From contig DFQC01000005.1 of the NCBI GenBank assembly GCA_002377585.1, positions 1 through 64,000 of the forward strand: a stretch of DNA of 64,000 bases, read 5' to 3'. The notes under the pieces were generated by a model, which saw only the letters and a list, made by a program, of their open reading frames with translations, had not been told where the DNA came from and ran no database searches. Shown here in pieces: positions 48,086 through 57,181 of the stretch. The stretch's first letter is position 1. Every line of letters starts with the position of its first letter. The stretch is from Anaerolineales bacterium UBA3499 (GTDB taxonomy: Bacteria; Chloroflexota; Anaerolineae; Anaerolineales; UBA11657). The translations under genes and the position numbers were made by a program.

Positions 48086-49108
48086 CTAATTCTTCCTGTA
48101 ATATATTGTTGTTATCTCGGCCATTATGGCGAGTGCTATCTCTTGTGGAGAACGCCCTCCAATGTCTAATCCAATAGGTGCTGATAGTCTGTCGATATCT
48201 TTTTGTTTTAGTCCTGCTTCAAACAGACGTTTTAACCTTGATGCATTAGTAGTCTGACTGCCAAGAGCCCCAACATAAAATGCTTGGCTAGGCAATGCTT
48301 TGACTAAAGCTATATCATCTATCTTAGGGTCATGAGTTAATACTGCGACCGCTGTAGAACTATTTAACTCAAGCTCGTCTAATGCACTATCTGGCCATGA
48401 CTGAAGCAGTAAATCAACATGTGGGAATCGGTCTTCACTACCAAATGAACGTCGCGGGTCAATCACTATTGTACGGTAACCAATCATCTTTGCTATTTCA
48501 GATAGTGGTATAGCAATATGCACTCCACCTATCAATATAAGTGTAAGAGGAGCTGATACCACCTCAACGAACAATTCAATGCTATTCTGTAATTTAACTG
48601 TTTTTGAAGCACCTTGCTGTAACGAGTATCTAGCAACACTTAAAGCATCATTATCTAAGTTAGAGTTAATACTACCTGTTTGATCACCATTTTCAGTGAC
48701 AACCATCTGACGTCCAAGTATATTTTTGGAACCACCAATGACAGTGATTGTGACAAGATTTTCATTGTCTGAAGCCCTAATAGCACGAAATACATCCTCA
48801 TTTAGCAATTGTACAAACACGGATATTGTGCCACCACATGCTAGACCTACTTCCCATGCTGTATCATCTGTAACTCCAAATTCCAATAGGCTAGATTGAC
48901 CGGTGTTAAACACCTGTTTAGCAGCTTCTACAATAGCACCCTCAACACAACCCCCACTTACTGAACCGCACATTTTGCCGTTAGCAGTAAGCGCCATCTT
49001 GGCTCCAACACCACGTGGGGCTGATCCCCAAGTATCCACAACTGTAGCTAATACTACATCCTGCCCTTCAGATATCCAGCTATCTAACTCCAGTATTATA
49101 TCTTTCAC
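48086..49108 (-). CDS. XdhC/CoxI-family molybdenum cofactor insertion factor
   Basis: 340 residues. The N-terminal XdhC/CoxI domain has GSVSGGCVEGAIV, with a conserved Cys; the C-terminal Rossmann-like domain has VGALGSQTTNASRL. Such proteins bind, sulfurate or insert the molybdenum cofactor into xanthine-dehydrogenase-type enzymes, so this is the likely maturation factor of the hydroxylase at 28587-38310, about 10 kb away. It uses a GTG start with a GAGGT ribosome site and lies directly before glcD. Confidence 0.88.
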   Translation of the reverse strand: MKDIILELDSWISEGQDVVLATVVDTWGSAPRGVGAKMALTANGKMCGSVSGGCVEGAIVEAAKQVFNTGQSSLLEFGVTDDTAWEVGLACGGTISVFVQLLNEDVFRAIRASDNENLVTITVIGGSKNILGRQMVVTENGDQTGSINSNLDNDALSVARYSLQQGASKTVKLQNSIELFVEVVSAPLTLILIGGVHIAIPLSEIAKMIGYRTIVIDPRRSFGSEDRFPHVDLLLQSWPDSALDELELNSSTAVAVLTHDPKIDDIALVKALPSQAFYVGALGSQTTNASRLKRLFEAGLKQKDIDRLSAPIGLDIGGRSPQEIALAIMAEITTIYYRKN

Positions 49109-49165
49109 AAAAACTACCTCAATCCAAAATAGCTACAAGGTCATATCTAAATTCCAACTTCCATT

Positions 49166-49666
49166 TTACCCATAAGAATTCAAATCTATAATCTGAGGCG
49201 AATGTCCACAACCATTAATAAAATGTACCAAATCTGATGAACGAATAGTAGTAGTAGATGTGTTCTCTAAGGGATGAAAGTTCAATAACTCGTGTTCCAA
49301 AATATTACAGTCCAGTACTACATTGACACACTTTTCGTAATCATTAATGAGCGCAAATGGTGTGACTGACCCAGCTTTTACACCAAGCACTTCTCCCAAT
49401 ATATTTTCCGGACAAAAGGACAGATGTCCAGACCCTATCAGATGTCGCAATTTTTTCAGATCTACCATAGCATCTTCTAAAGTAACCAATAACCACAATT
49501 TCTTAGATTTGTCCCTTAAAAACAGATTCTTACAATGCCCGCCATCAATATCTCCACGTATTGATTGACTTTGCTCTACTGTAAATACAGGTCTATGTTC
49601 GAATGTGGTCACAGGTATGTCCAACTCGCACAATCTATTAAACAGGTCAGCCTTTGTAGCTACCAT
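49166..49666 (-). CDS. ProX/YbaK-type aminoacyl-tRNA deacylase
   Basis: 166 residues, a standalone YbaK-fold domain of the PrdX/ProXp-ala type. Conserved segments: VFTVEQSQSIRGDIDGGHCKNLFLRDKK-like stretch, and LGVKAGSVTPFALIND. It probably hydrolyses mischarged tRNA-Pro (for example Ala-tRNA-Pro). It lies 57 bases upstream of the XdhC-type gene and 87 bases after acsA on the same strand; no functional link is evident. Confidence 0.85.
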   Translation of the reverse strand: MVATKADLFNRLCELDIPVTTFEHRPVFTVEQSQSIRGDIDGGHCKNLFLRDKSKKLWLLVTLEDAMVDLKKLRHLIGSGHLSFCPENILGEVLGVKAGSVTPFALINDYEKCVNVVLDCNILEHELLNFHPLENTSTTTIRSSDLVHFINGCGHSPQIIDLNSYG

Positions 49667-49753
49667 GGCACCTTTCCAAAGAATTACTCACAGAAGGTAA
49701 ATCGCAGGAAAACATTTGTAGTTCAAGTCATTTTCCTGAATTTAACAATAAAT

Positions 49754-51787
49754 TCAACTTTGCACCATGTCGCGAATATGTTCGACCACCTCCGGATTTG
49801 CTAAAGTTGTTATATCGCCAACATCGGTCGTATTAGAAATGGAAGCGAGGACACGCCGCATGATTTTTCCTGACCGAGTTTTAGGCATGTCAGGCACAAT
49901 CCAGACATTTTTAGGTCTGGCAATCTTGCCAATTTCGGTTTCAATTGCAAGTACTATTGCTTTTTCAAGATCCTTGCTGGCTTGCACTCTAGGTTGCAGC
50001 GAAACATAGACATCAGGCACTGTCCCTTTCAGATCATCTGAAACCGGCACAACAGCTGCTTCTGCCAGTTCAGGAATAGTCATACAGGCCGACTCCAGCT
50101 CTTTAGTACCTAGCCTATGACCCGCAACATTGATAACATCATCGACTCGACCCAATATACGATAATAACCATCCGAACTCTGTGTAGCAGCATCACCTGG
50201 AAAGTACGGCCAGTCACGCCAATCTTTACTTTCTGGATTCTTACAGTATTTCTGATAGTAAGTTTTGACATAGCGGTCACGGTCTCCCCATATGGTTTGC
50301 AATCCACCTGGCCACGGATTCTGTATACAAATGTTGCCAGCTATACCACTACCTTCCGCTACTGTATTTCCATCTTCATCATAAATCACCGGATGTATCC
50401 CAGGCATCGCCGGACCAGCACTACCTGGTTTCATAGCGTGGAGAGCAGGCATTGTGCTACACAAAAACCCTCCTGTCTCAGTCTGCCACCAAGTATCCAC
50501 GACAGCAGCTTTGCCTTTACCAATAACGTCATAGTACCAACGCCACACCTCTGGTTCAATTGGTTCACCAACTGTAGTCATATGCTTAAACTCAAAATTA
50601 TATTTTTTCGGTTCGTCAGGCCCAGATTTGCGCAACATACGTACCGTAGTAGGTGCTGTATGGAAAATATTTACACCTAAACGCTCAGCGATGCGCCAAG
50701 GTCGACCAGCATCTGGAAAAGTTGGTACACCTTCATACATGACACTGGTAGCAGCTAGCGCCAATGGACCATACACTATATATGAGTGTCCAGTAATCCA
50801 ACCAATGTCAGCCATACACCAGTACACATCTTCAGGATGTATATCCTGAACATATTTTGAAGTACCAGCCACATAGGTAAGATAACCACCGATACTATGT
50901 TGACATCCTTTAGGCTTGCCTGTAGTACCGCTGGTATACATCAAAAAGAGGGGAGCATCCGCATCTAACTCTACAGGATCAACTCTAACACCGCTAAACT
51001 TTGATAAATGTTCATCTATGAAAAAATCACGGTCCGGCTTCATAGGAACCTCTGATTGATATGCGTCTGGATAACGCCTCCAGACCAACACCTTGTCGAC
51101 AATTTGCCCAGCATCACTTGCTACTTTAACTGCCTCATCAGCCTTAACTTTGTGATCCAACATTTTGCCATTACGATAATAGCCATCAGTAGTGATAAGA
51201 ATTGAACTGCCTGAATCGGCAATCCTTTCACCACAAGCCTTGCCACTAAACCCACCAAAAACTACCGAGTGAATAATACCCAGGCGAGCACAAGCAAGCA
51301 TCACAACAGGAAGCTCAGTAGACATTGGCATATGAATTGTTACACGATCACCTGTGTTAAGTCCTGCAAAATCACGTAAAAGAGCAGCTGTCTCATTCAC
51401 TCGTACATAAAGCTCTTGATATGTAACAATCTCATGTGGCTCGTGCTCAAGTTCAGGCACAAACACAATCGCGGCTTTATTTCGATTTGCAACCAGATGA
51501 CGATCTACACAATTGTAGCTAGCATTGATTTTTCCTCCTACAAACCATTTCCAACAAGGAGCATCACTAGCATCAAATGTTGTATCCCATCTTTTGTACC
51601 AGCTTAATAAATCAGCGTATTCATGAAAACATTCAGGAAAATTATCCAGACCAAAACGATTATAGATACCTTGGTCCGTCATATTAGCTTGCGCTACAAA
51701 TTCATCGCTAGGATGAAAATATTGTTCTTCTTGCCAATGTACGGCAATTTGTGCTTCCGTTACCTTTCCGTGATCTTTATTGTTCAT
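49754..51787 (-). CDS. acsA: Acetyl-CoA synthetase (AMP-forming)
   Basis: 677 residues, the usual length of AcsA. The ATP-binding P-loop is YTSGTTGKPKG, the acetate-binding region includes VDTWWQTETGG, and the acetylation-regulated lysine is in KTRSGKIMRR near the C-terminus. It makes acetyl-CoA from acetate and may accept propionate. ATG 51787 has an AAGGAT ribosome site. A candidate promoter lies upstream (separate entry). Confidence 0.93.
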   Translation of the reverse strand: MNNKDHGKVTEAQIAVHWQEEQYFHPSDEFVAQANMTDQGIYNRFGLDNFPECFHEYADLLSWYKRWDTTFDASDAPCWKWFVGGKINASYNCVDRHLVANRNKAAIVFVPELEHEPHEIVTYQELYVRVNETAALLRDFAGLNTGDRVTIHMPMSTELPVVMLACARLGIIHSVVFGGFSGKACGERIADSGSSILITTDGYYRNGKMLDHKVKADEAVKVASDAGQIVDKVLVWRRYPDAYQSEVPMKPDRDFFIDEHLSKFSGVRVDPVELDADAPLFLMYTSGTTGKPKGCQHSIGGYLTYVAGTSKYVQDIHPEDVYWCMADIGWITGHSYIVYGPLALAATSVMYEGVPTFPDAGRPWRIAERLGVNIFHTAPTTVRMLRKSGPDEPKKYNFEFKHMTTVGEPIEPEVWRWYYDVIGKGKAAVVDTWWQTETGGFLCSTMPALHAMKPGSAGPAMPGIHPVIYDEDGNTVAEGSGIAGNICIQNPWPGGLQTIWGDRDRYVKTYYQKYCKNPESKDWRDWPYFPGDAATQSSDGYYRILGRVDDVINVAGHRLGTKELESACMTIPELAEAAVVPVSDDLKGTVPDVYVSLQPRVQASKDLEKAIVLAIETEIGKIARPKNVWIVPDMPKTRSGKIMRRVLASISNTTDVGDITTLANPEVVEHIRDMVQS

Positions 51788-51847
51788 GGTTGTAATCCTT
51801 TAATCCTAATAAGTAGTGCCATGAAAGTGTCTAGCTACTTTAGCACA

Positions 51848-51877
51848 ACGATACCGAATTGCAAATATGTGTGTCAA
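51848..51877 (-). promoter_or_regulatory. Candidate sigma-70-type promoter of acsA
   Basis: On the minus strand TTGACA (51877-51872) is followed after 18 bases by TATCGT (51853-51848). The -35 box is perfect, the -10 box matches at four of six positions. It lies about 60 bases before the acsA start. Confidence 0.4.
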
Positions 51878-52024
51878 GTTAAAACTTTGTTAGCGGCAAC
51901 TTAAAGACAAGAGGTTCATTCACCAACATAATTTGGGGGGAAGCGCGCGATATGTTATTATCACTCGCAACAAATACTGGATAACAGTAGCACTCGACTA
52001 TTTCAAGTACAGGAAATATTAGTA

Positions 52025-52336
52025 TTGATTATAAAATTCTACTCGACACTCAGAAATATTGCGGGAGCGAAAGCTGTTGAAATCAATATTCCCAACGGGA
52101 CGACAATTCAACAATTAGCTACCAAAATTGTTGAGCTTTATCCTAATATGCGTAGAGATTTACTGGATGACAATGGGAAAATACATGGTCATGTTCATAT
52201 ATTTGTTGATGGACTTGATGTGCTATTTCTAAGCAATAACACATCCGAGATAATATCCAATGACAGTGTAGTGGATGTTTTCCACGCAATAGGAGGTGGA
52301 AATTACCATATTAATATTGTAGTTTGTTTAGGTTAA
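52025..52336 (+). CDS. MoaD/ThiS-like ubiquitin-fold protein with a C-terminal tail beyond Gly-Gly
   Basis: 103 residues. The beta-grasp pattern is clear (IKFYSTLRNIAGAK at the start, GTTIQQLATKIVELYP, HVHIFVDGLDV, and DSVVDVFHAIGGG). Sulfur carriers normally end at Gly-Gly; here GGG is at 90-92 and eleven residues (NYHINIVVCLG) follow in frame. It may be molybdopterin synthase small subunit needing trimming, or a protein modifier. The start appears to be TTG 52025 with a weak AGGAAA site. No MoaE gene is nearby. Confidence 0.75.
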   Translation: MIIKFYSTLRNIAGAKAVEINIPNGTTIQQLATKIVELYPNMRRDLLDDNGKIHGHVHIFVDGLDVLFLSNNTSEIISNDSVVDVFHAIGGGNYHINIVVCLG

Positions 52337-52420
52337 GTTTATAAGAATCGTACGGTTTATTCTTTCAAAAGCCGATGTTTGCCTTTAAATCAATGTAAAT
52401 ATCTTGCTATACATTCACAA

Positions 52421-54016
52421 CTATGAAGAGTTAATCGAACACTCTACTTTTTCCAATACAGCAATAGTATATTCTTGATCAAGCAGTTCTTGTAAATCGG
52501 ACAATTTATCACCTCTAACTTCTATAATATTATCTTTCGCTGGCTCTCTAGATGCATTCAACAGATAAGCCCATCGATACATTCCGTCATATTTTTCTCT
52601 GGTAATACCTCGCACCAAATTCATATCCGAATCATGAACCCAATTTACGATAAGATCGGGGCACAATGCAAGCACGTAGTCAGCATCATATTTGTTGTGT
52701 CCCACCTCAAAAAATGTAGTTTGAGTACGTGCTATATATCTATCATTCAGACCAAGCATGTCAATTGTTTTAAGTCCAGAGTAATATGGGATCTTTCCAG
52801 CAGCCTCTACTGCTAACAACGCACCCTTATAATTCTCGCCAAGATACCGACCTAACTCAATATTACGATCGTATTTCTCAAATGTATATATAAATCTATC
52901 ATCTAATACAACCATGCGTAATTGAAGCACAACAAACAAACTAATGAGAAATATGCGACCATATGTCTTTAATTCTGGGCCAATATGCCTGAAGAACATT
53001 ACAATTCCAAGAGGATAAAGTACAACAAGAAATCTTTCTACAAAATGATCAGCACCTATATAAATCCAATAGGCTAACCAAAGCGGAACAAATACCGTGT
53101 CAAAACCATATAACTGATTTCTTTCACCTTGACCAACCCGTCTATATCCAATGATTAACTGCGCAACAACAAAAATGAAGGTCAACAAATATACAAAAAG
53201 ACCTTCATTCATGGCGATTCCCCAAAGCTGACGAATAGCAAAAAACACGCGTTCAACAAAAGGACCAGAAACTTTTGCATAATAAGTGTTAGGAAGTAGG
53301 TCTCCATAATAACTCAACCGCCAGGCTGAATACATAACCATAGTCCCAACAAACGTAATAGACGACCAGAGAGCAACTTTATAACGTCCTCGAATGACCA
53401 CATAGGCAATAGCAATAGCAGCAATAATAAATCCATCAGCTCTGGACATAATTATTGCAACTATCAGAACACTAAACAACACTGCTTTATTAATATGATC
53501 ATGTGCAACTTGTTCAATAGCCACTAGGATCAATAATGTAACAAGAAGCACCAGAGCCGTTTCCATTCCTGACCCTACCCATATCCACAAAGGAGGAGTG
53601 AGAGCAAACAGCAATGCAGCTAGCGACCCATTAACATGTCCAAAACGGGCATAAGCATATCGCGCAAACACATATAAACCAACAACAGCAAAAACAATAT
53701 TCAAAACAACGGACACAAGATAAATATTTTTTGCTGCTCCTAACAAAAACACTGGGGTCAACACTAGAACATATAGTAAGTTTGAATACCCCTCTACCCG
53801 ATCACCCGGGTTAAACACTAGCCCATGCCCTTCGGCAAAATTCTTGGCATATCTATAGGAAATATAGGCATCATCCGTCCCCCATGCATCTCCACTCCAG
53901 TCATAATGAAAATAACCCAGATAAGAATGAGCAGCACAACCCAATACCAATAAGATTGCAGAAACATGTACCAACCAATATCGATTGATTGGCAAAAACC
54001 AAGATTTAGAATTCAT
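52421..54016 (-). CDS. GT-C-type polytopic membrane protein, probable glycosyltransferase
   Basis: 531 residues with about 10-12 membrane segments. After the first segment comes an extracytoplasmic loop with WGTDDAYISYRYAKNF and NPGDRVEGYSNLLYV; the acidic DD fits the catalytic residues of lipid-linked-sugar GT-C enzymes. The C-terminal 150 residues are soluble and end in an acidic tail. It likely adds a sugar to a surface polymer. ATG 54016 is preferred over a TTG at 54022. Confidence 0.75.
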   Translation of the reverse strand: MNSKSWFLPINRYWLVHVSAILLVLGCAAHSYLGYFHYDWSGDAWGTDDAYISYRYAKNFAEGHGLVFNPGDRVEGYSNLLYVLVLTPVFLLGAAKNIYLVSVVLNIVFAVVGLYVFARYAYARFGHVNGSLAALLFALTPPLWIWVGSGMETALVLLVTLLILVAIEQVAHDHINKAVLFSVLIVAIIMSRADGFIIAAIAIAYVVIRGRYKVALWSSITFVGTMVMYSAWRLSYYGDLLPNTYYAKVSGPFVERVFFAIRQLWGIAMNEGLFVYLLTFIFVVAQLIIGYRRVGQGERNQLYGFDTVFVPLWLAYWIYIGADHFVERFLVVLYPLGIVMFFRHIGPELKTYGRIFLISLFVVLQLRMVVLDDRFIYTFEKYDRNIELGRYLGENYKGALLAVEAAGKIPYYSGLKTIDMLGLNDRYIARTQTTFFEVGHNKYDADYVLALCPDLIVNWVHDSDMNLVRGITREKYDGMYRWAYLLNASREPAKDNIIEVRGDKLSDLQELLDQEYTIAVLEKVECSINSS

Positions 54017-54097
54017 TTGCAATAATACTAAACATGAACAAGTATCTAATTTTATACCGTACTCTTTAAATTTTTTCTGATGTATTACAGTCCAAGC

Positions 54098-54541
54098 TCA
54101 TTTTTCAATACGTAACACTACACAATCAAAAAATTCACCTACTAATTTTTTGGTAACGCCTGGTGCTAGACGCATAGCTAGACTTGCAATACGACCCATA
54201 ATTTGCACGTTAGCCTCCCAATACAGCTCGGTTACGTTAGGTTCTGATTCATTGAGTGTCATTGTGCCCTCCACCTCTGCTGCGCTACCGGGCGCACTGC
54301 CCCTAGCGCGCATTTTTGCGCGATTAGGTTCATCTAATTCTATCCACTCAACATCCATTGCAAAACTCACCTTAACTGCCCCAAGAGCAATACCAACATT
54401 TGTGCGGAACTGCTTGTCTGGAACAACAACTTCCACCTCCTGCACTCCTGGTGCACATTGACTAACTAAATGTGGATCAGTTAAAAACTCCCAGACAGTC
54501 TCTCTTTTAGATTTTATAAGTACACTACCATCAAAATTCAT
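54098..54541 (-). CDS. CoxG-like SRPBCC protein
   Basis: 147 residues. The start FDGSVLIKSKRETVWEFL and the CAPGVQEVE segment are typical of CoxG, the subfamily of START-like ligand-binding folds found with CO dehydrogenase/Mo hydroxylase operons. CoxG proteins have been linked to membrane attachment or quinone delivery for such enzymes. Here the gene is alone, with a strong GGAGG ribosome site, and may serve the molybdenum hydroxylase encoded at 28587-38310. Confidence 0.85.
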   Translation of the reverse strand: MNFDGSVLIKSKRETVWEFLTDPHLVSQCAPGVQEVEVVVPDKQFRTNVGIALGAVKVSFAMDVEWIELDEPNRAKMRARGSAPGSAAEVEGTMTLNESEPNVTELYWEANVQIMGRIASLAMRLAPGVTKKLVGEFFDCVVLRIEK

Positions 54542-54708
54542 CGCTTCCTCCGAAAATATCCTAATAATGACTTTATAATATAACCAGAACTATACAATTC
54601 TACCTCACATTACAACCAACATTGTATAAACCAGTATGTTAATGAAAATATAATGAAAATCATCTATAATCACTGAAAATATAGTTATACCAGAAGGAGA
54701 GTATCTGA

Positions 54709-55737
54709 ATGAACGTTGCAAATCTTGTAAGTGTATTGGCCAGCATATCTTGGCTATTACTGATAGGTAGCATACTGTTCGCTGGCGCAAGTGTGGCCCG
54801 CGGAGGACGTGCAAAATCGTTTGCTAGCTTGGTCATAGGAACTTTAGCTCTTGCCCTTGTGCTCTCAACAATCAGCCAAGGTTTAGTGTTCATACAACCA
54901 GAATCGCGTGCGGTGGTTATCAGTGCTCTACGTCAAACAGGAATAAGAAGTCAAGCGCTTCAACCTGGTTTACGTTTTATAACACCATTTTTTGAAGATG
55001 TCGTAATCTATCCAATAGCAAAACAAACATATACGATGTCCGGAGCGGCAGCAGAAGGTCAAATAAGCGGCGACGACTCGATAGTAGCTCGTACCTCGGA
55101 TGGTCAAGAAGTGCGTATAGATGCCTCAGTGATATTCTCAATAGATCCAACACAAGTAGTCGATGTACACATCGAATGGCAAAACCGTTATGTTGACGGA
55201 CTGGTTCGTCCACAACTTCGTGGTATAGCACGAGACTCAGCAGCACGATATGGAGTTGAAGATATATACAGCCTTAAACGTGATGATCTTGCAATAGAAA
55301 TTGAAGACGCATTACGTATTACTTTAGATGATAATGGGCTAATTCTGGATGACTTTGTCCTAAGAAATATCACCTTCACCGCAGAATATGCTGCTGTTAT
55401 TGAACAGAAACAAATAGCGGAACAAGAAGTTCAGCGCCAGGCCTTTGTAGTAAAACAGCGAGAACAGGAGGCTGAGCAGCTGCGACAGAAATCCAAAGGT
55501 GAAGCCGATGCTGCTGTTATTGCATCAGAAGGTAAAGCTAAGGCAATATTGGTAGAGGCAGAAGCTCAAGCAGAAGCATTACGACAACTTGGTGAAGCCC
55601 TTAAGACAAGTCCTGACCTAATACAATACACTTATGTACAAGAGTTAAGCGATGATGTGGAAGTCATGTTGCTACCAGCCAATAGTCCTTATCTCTTCAA
55701 TCTACCTGAACTTAATAATATGGGTGATAACGACTAA
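54709..55737 (+). CDS. SPFH/band 7 (prohibitin-like) membrane scaffold protein
   Basis: 342 residues. Two hydrophobic segments (about 10-28 and 42-62) precede the SPFH domain (FIQPESRAVVISALRQTG onwards, to about 225), followed by a long charged coiled coil rich in Glu, Gln, Ala (about 225-305, QKQIAEQEVQRQA) and a short C-terminal tail. Such proteins oligomerise on membranes and organise proteases or microdomains. GGAG ribosome site before ATG 54709. It ends in a strong shared terminator. Confidence 0.9.
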   Translation: MNVANLVSVLASISWLLLIGSILFAGASVARGGRAKSFASLVIGTLALALVLSTISQGLVFIQPESRAVVISALRQTGIRSQALQPGLRFITPFFEDVVIYPIAKQTYTMSGAAAEGQISGDDSIVARTSDGQEVRIDASVIFSIDPTQVVDVHIEWQNRYVDGLVRPQLRGIARDSAARYGVEDIYSLKRDDLAIEIEDALRITLDDNGLILDDFVLRNITFTAEYAAVIEQKQIAEQEVQRQAFVVKQREQEAEQLRQKSKGEADAAVIASEGKAKAILVEAEAQAEALRQLGEALKTSPDLIQYTYVQELSDDVEVMLLPANSPYLFNLPELNNMGDND

Positions 55738-55750
55738 AGCTATATATGAT

Positions 55751-55800
55751 TTACAACAAAAAAAGGGCCTCTATCTCATAGGCCCTTTTTTTTGTTGTAA
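55751..55800. terminator. Bidirectional terminator between the SPFH gene and tRNA-Ser
   Basis: A 20-base stem (55751-55770 with 55780-55800, allowing one bulge) with GGGCCT/AGGCCC at its core, a nine-base loop and A/T tracts at both sides, so a T run follows the stem on either strand. It lies just after the SPFH stop codon (plus) and just after the tRNA gene (minus). Confidence 0.92.
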
Positions 55801-55804
55801 CAAG

Positions 55805-55891
55805 CGGAGAGGGTGGGATTCGAACCCACGGTGACCGTAAGGCCACAACGCTTTTCGAGAGCGCCCCGTTCGTCCACTCCGGCACCTCTCC
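55805..55891 (-). tRNA. tRNA-Ser(CGA)
   Basis: 87 bases. The acceptor stem GGAGAGG pairs with CCTCTCC, discriminator G. The anticodon loop CTCGAAA gives anticodon CGA, reading UCG. A long variable arm typical of serine tRNA (around GTGGCCTTACGGTCAC) precedes the T arm GTGGG-TTCGAAT-CCCAC. The 3' CCA is not encoded. It is transcribed towards the shared terminator. Confidence 0.95.
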
Positions 55892-55925
55892 CAAAATAGC
55901 GATTATATATGATATCCGTTAGTTG

Positions 55926-57074
55926 TCATGGAACAATATCGCGAAGCACTCTCAGTATCTCCTTTCCATACTCTTTGCGTCGCCAAGGTCCTAAATCCTG
56001 AGTCGATCTCAGCTCTGTATGATTGACCGGATTCTGCTTAGCCAAGTTCCACAACACCTCTCGAGCGACAATTACATCGGAAGCTACACCTCGTTTCCTA
56101 GCACGTAATTTGCGCCACTCCCTTAGAGAATCATATCGAAGAGATATCAATGGATCAATTCTTCTAATTTTTGGTCTAGGTGGATGCTCAGCATGCTCAC
56201 CACGCCTAATTGCGCTCAGTATGCCTTTTTGATAGCGTCTAATCTGACCTGAAGTCATACCTTTAATAGAGCTTAGTGCATGAACATTCGGAGGACGCTC
56301 CTTGGCAATATCCAAAAGTACAGCGTTACCGATGATACGAAATGAAGGCACATCCCTCATGGATGCAATCCTTTCACGATACTTGTATAGCTCGCATAAC
56401 ACAGCACTATTTTTGCCGCTAAGTTTACGTGCTCCCGCAATTTGCCAGAAATCATTAGATGACCAACTACTACCTTGTTTGCGGATTTTTCGAATACTTG
56501 CTTCAGAGATCCGTTCAAATTCTTCGTACACCTCAGGCAATTGACACAGTTTACGAATAGTAGCTTCTAAATGATCACGCAATTTCAACAAATAGTGGGT
56601 ATCTAATTGTGCATAAGACAATTGATCGTCATTTAATGGTCTTACAGCCCAATTAGCACGCTGAAACTTCTTGTTGATTGGTATTGAATAATGCTTGGAC
56701 AAAATTGAAGCTAGACCCACTTTCTCCCAACCCAACGTTCTCGCAGCCACCATAGTATCGAAAAGACCATTTACCTTCCAGCCAAAGTCACGCCATAAAC
56801 CAATCAGGTCATACTCAGCCGCATGAAACACCTTCTCTATACACGGATTGGAAAATACTGAACTCAATATGTCAATATTTCCAACAGCAAAAGGATCAAC
56901 AATGAAATCTTCTTGCCGAGTCGAAAATTGAATCAGACACACTTTTTCCCTATAAGCGTGCAGAGAGTTAGATTCAGTATCTACTGCTATGACTCGTTCA
57001 CGATTTAGCTTGCCAACAACAGAATTTAAGCAATCATCTGTAAATACCAACCGAGCCGGTTTAATGTCATTCAT
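55926..57074 (-). CDS. Ribonuclease D-like 3'-5' exonuclease with HRDC domain
   Basis: 382 residues from ATG 57074. The exonuclease domain has the DEDD motif start IAVDTESNSL, then FHAAEYDLIGL and YAQLDTHYLL; the HRDC region follows (AKERPPNVHALSSIKG). A longer frame reaches 57188 but that would overlap the Rieske gene, and conserved sequence begins only after Met 57074. It processes tRNA 3' ends; a tRNA gene ends 34 bases downstream. A promoter that shares a palindrome with the Rieske promoter lies immediately upstream. Confidence 0.88.
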   Translation of the reverse strand: MNDIKPARLVFTDDCLNSVVGKLNRERVIAVDTESNSLHAYREKVCLIQFSTRQEDFIVDPFAVGNIDILSSVFSNPCIEKVFHAAEYDLIGLWRDFGWKVNGLFDTMVAARTLGWEKVGLASILSKHYSIPINKKFQRANWAVRPLNDDQLSYAQLDTHYLLKLRDHLEATIRKLCQLPEVYEEFERISEASIRKIRKQGSSWSSNDFWQIAGARKLSGKNSAVLCELYKYRERIASMRDVPSFRIIGNAVLLDIAKERPPNVHALSSIKGMTSGQIRRYQKGILSAIRRGEHAEHPPRPKIRRIDPLISLRYDSLREWRKLRARKRGVASDVIVAREVLWNLAKQNPVNHTELRSTQDLGPWRRKEYGKEILRVLRDIVP

Positions 57075-57084
57075 ATATTCTAGA

Positions 57085-57149
57085 ATTATGATTACATTTA
57101 GTCGATTGTCAACGTCAATGTTGACAATCAATAACCTTTGTGCTAAATT
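57085..57149. promoter_or_regulatory. Overlapping divergent promoters of the RNase D and Rieske/cytochrome b genes with a shared palindrome
   Basis: A perfect 10-base inverted repeat GATTGTCAAC...GTTGACAATC with a six-base spacer (57104-57129). On plus, TTGACA (57121-57126), 17 bases, TAAATT (57144-57149) leads to the Rieske gene. On minus, TTGACA (57112-57107), 16 bases, CATAAT (57090-57085) leads to the RNase D gene. Each -35 box lies in one palindrome arm, so one bound dimer could block both. From the minus -10 box the start of transcription would fall within a few bases of ATG 57074, implying a nearly leaderless message. Confidence 0.6.
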
Positions 57150-57181
57150 GTTCAATCTAAGGTAAGAGGAGTAAATACGAT

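Noticed and set aside
57104..57129. Palindrome read as a terminator
   Set aside because: It has no T run and lies between divergent genes, so an operator or promoter element is more likely.
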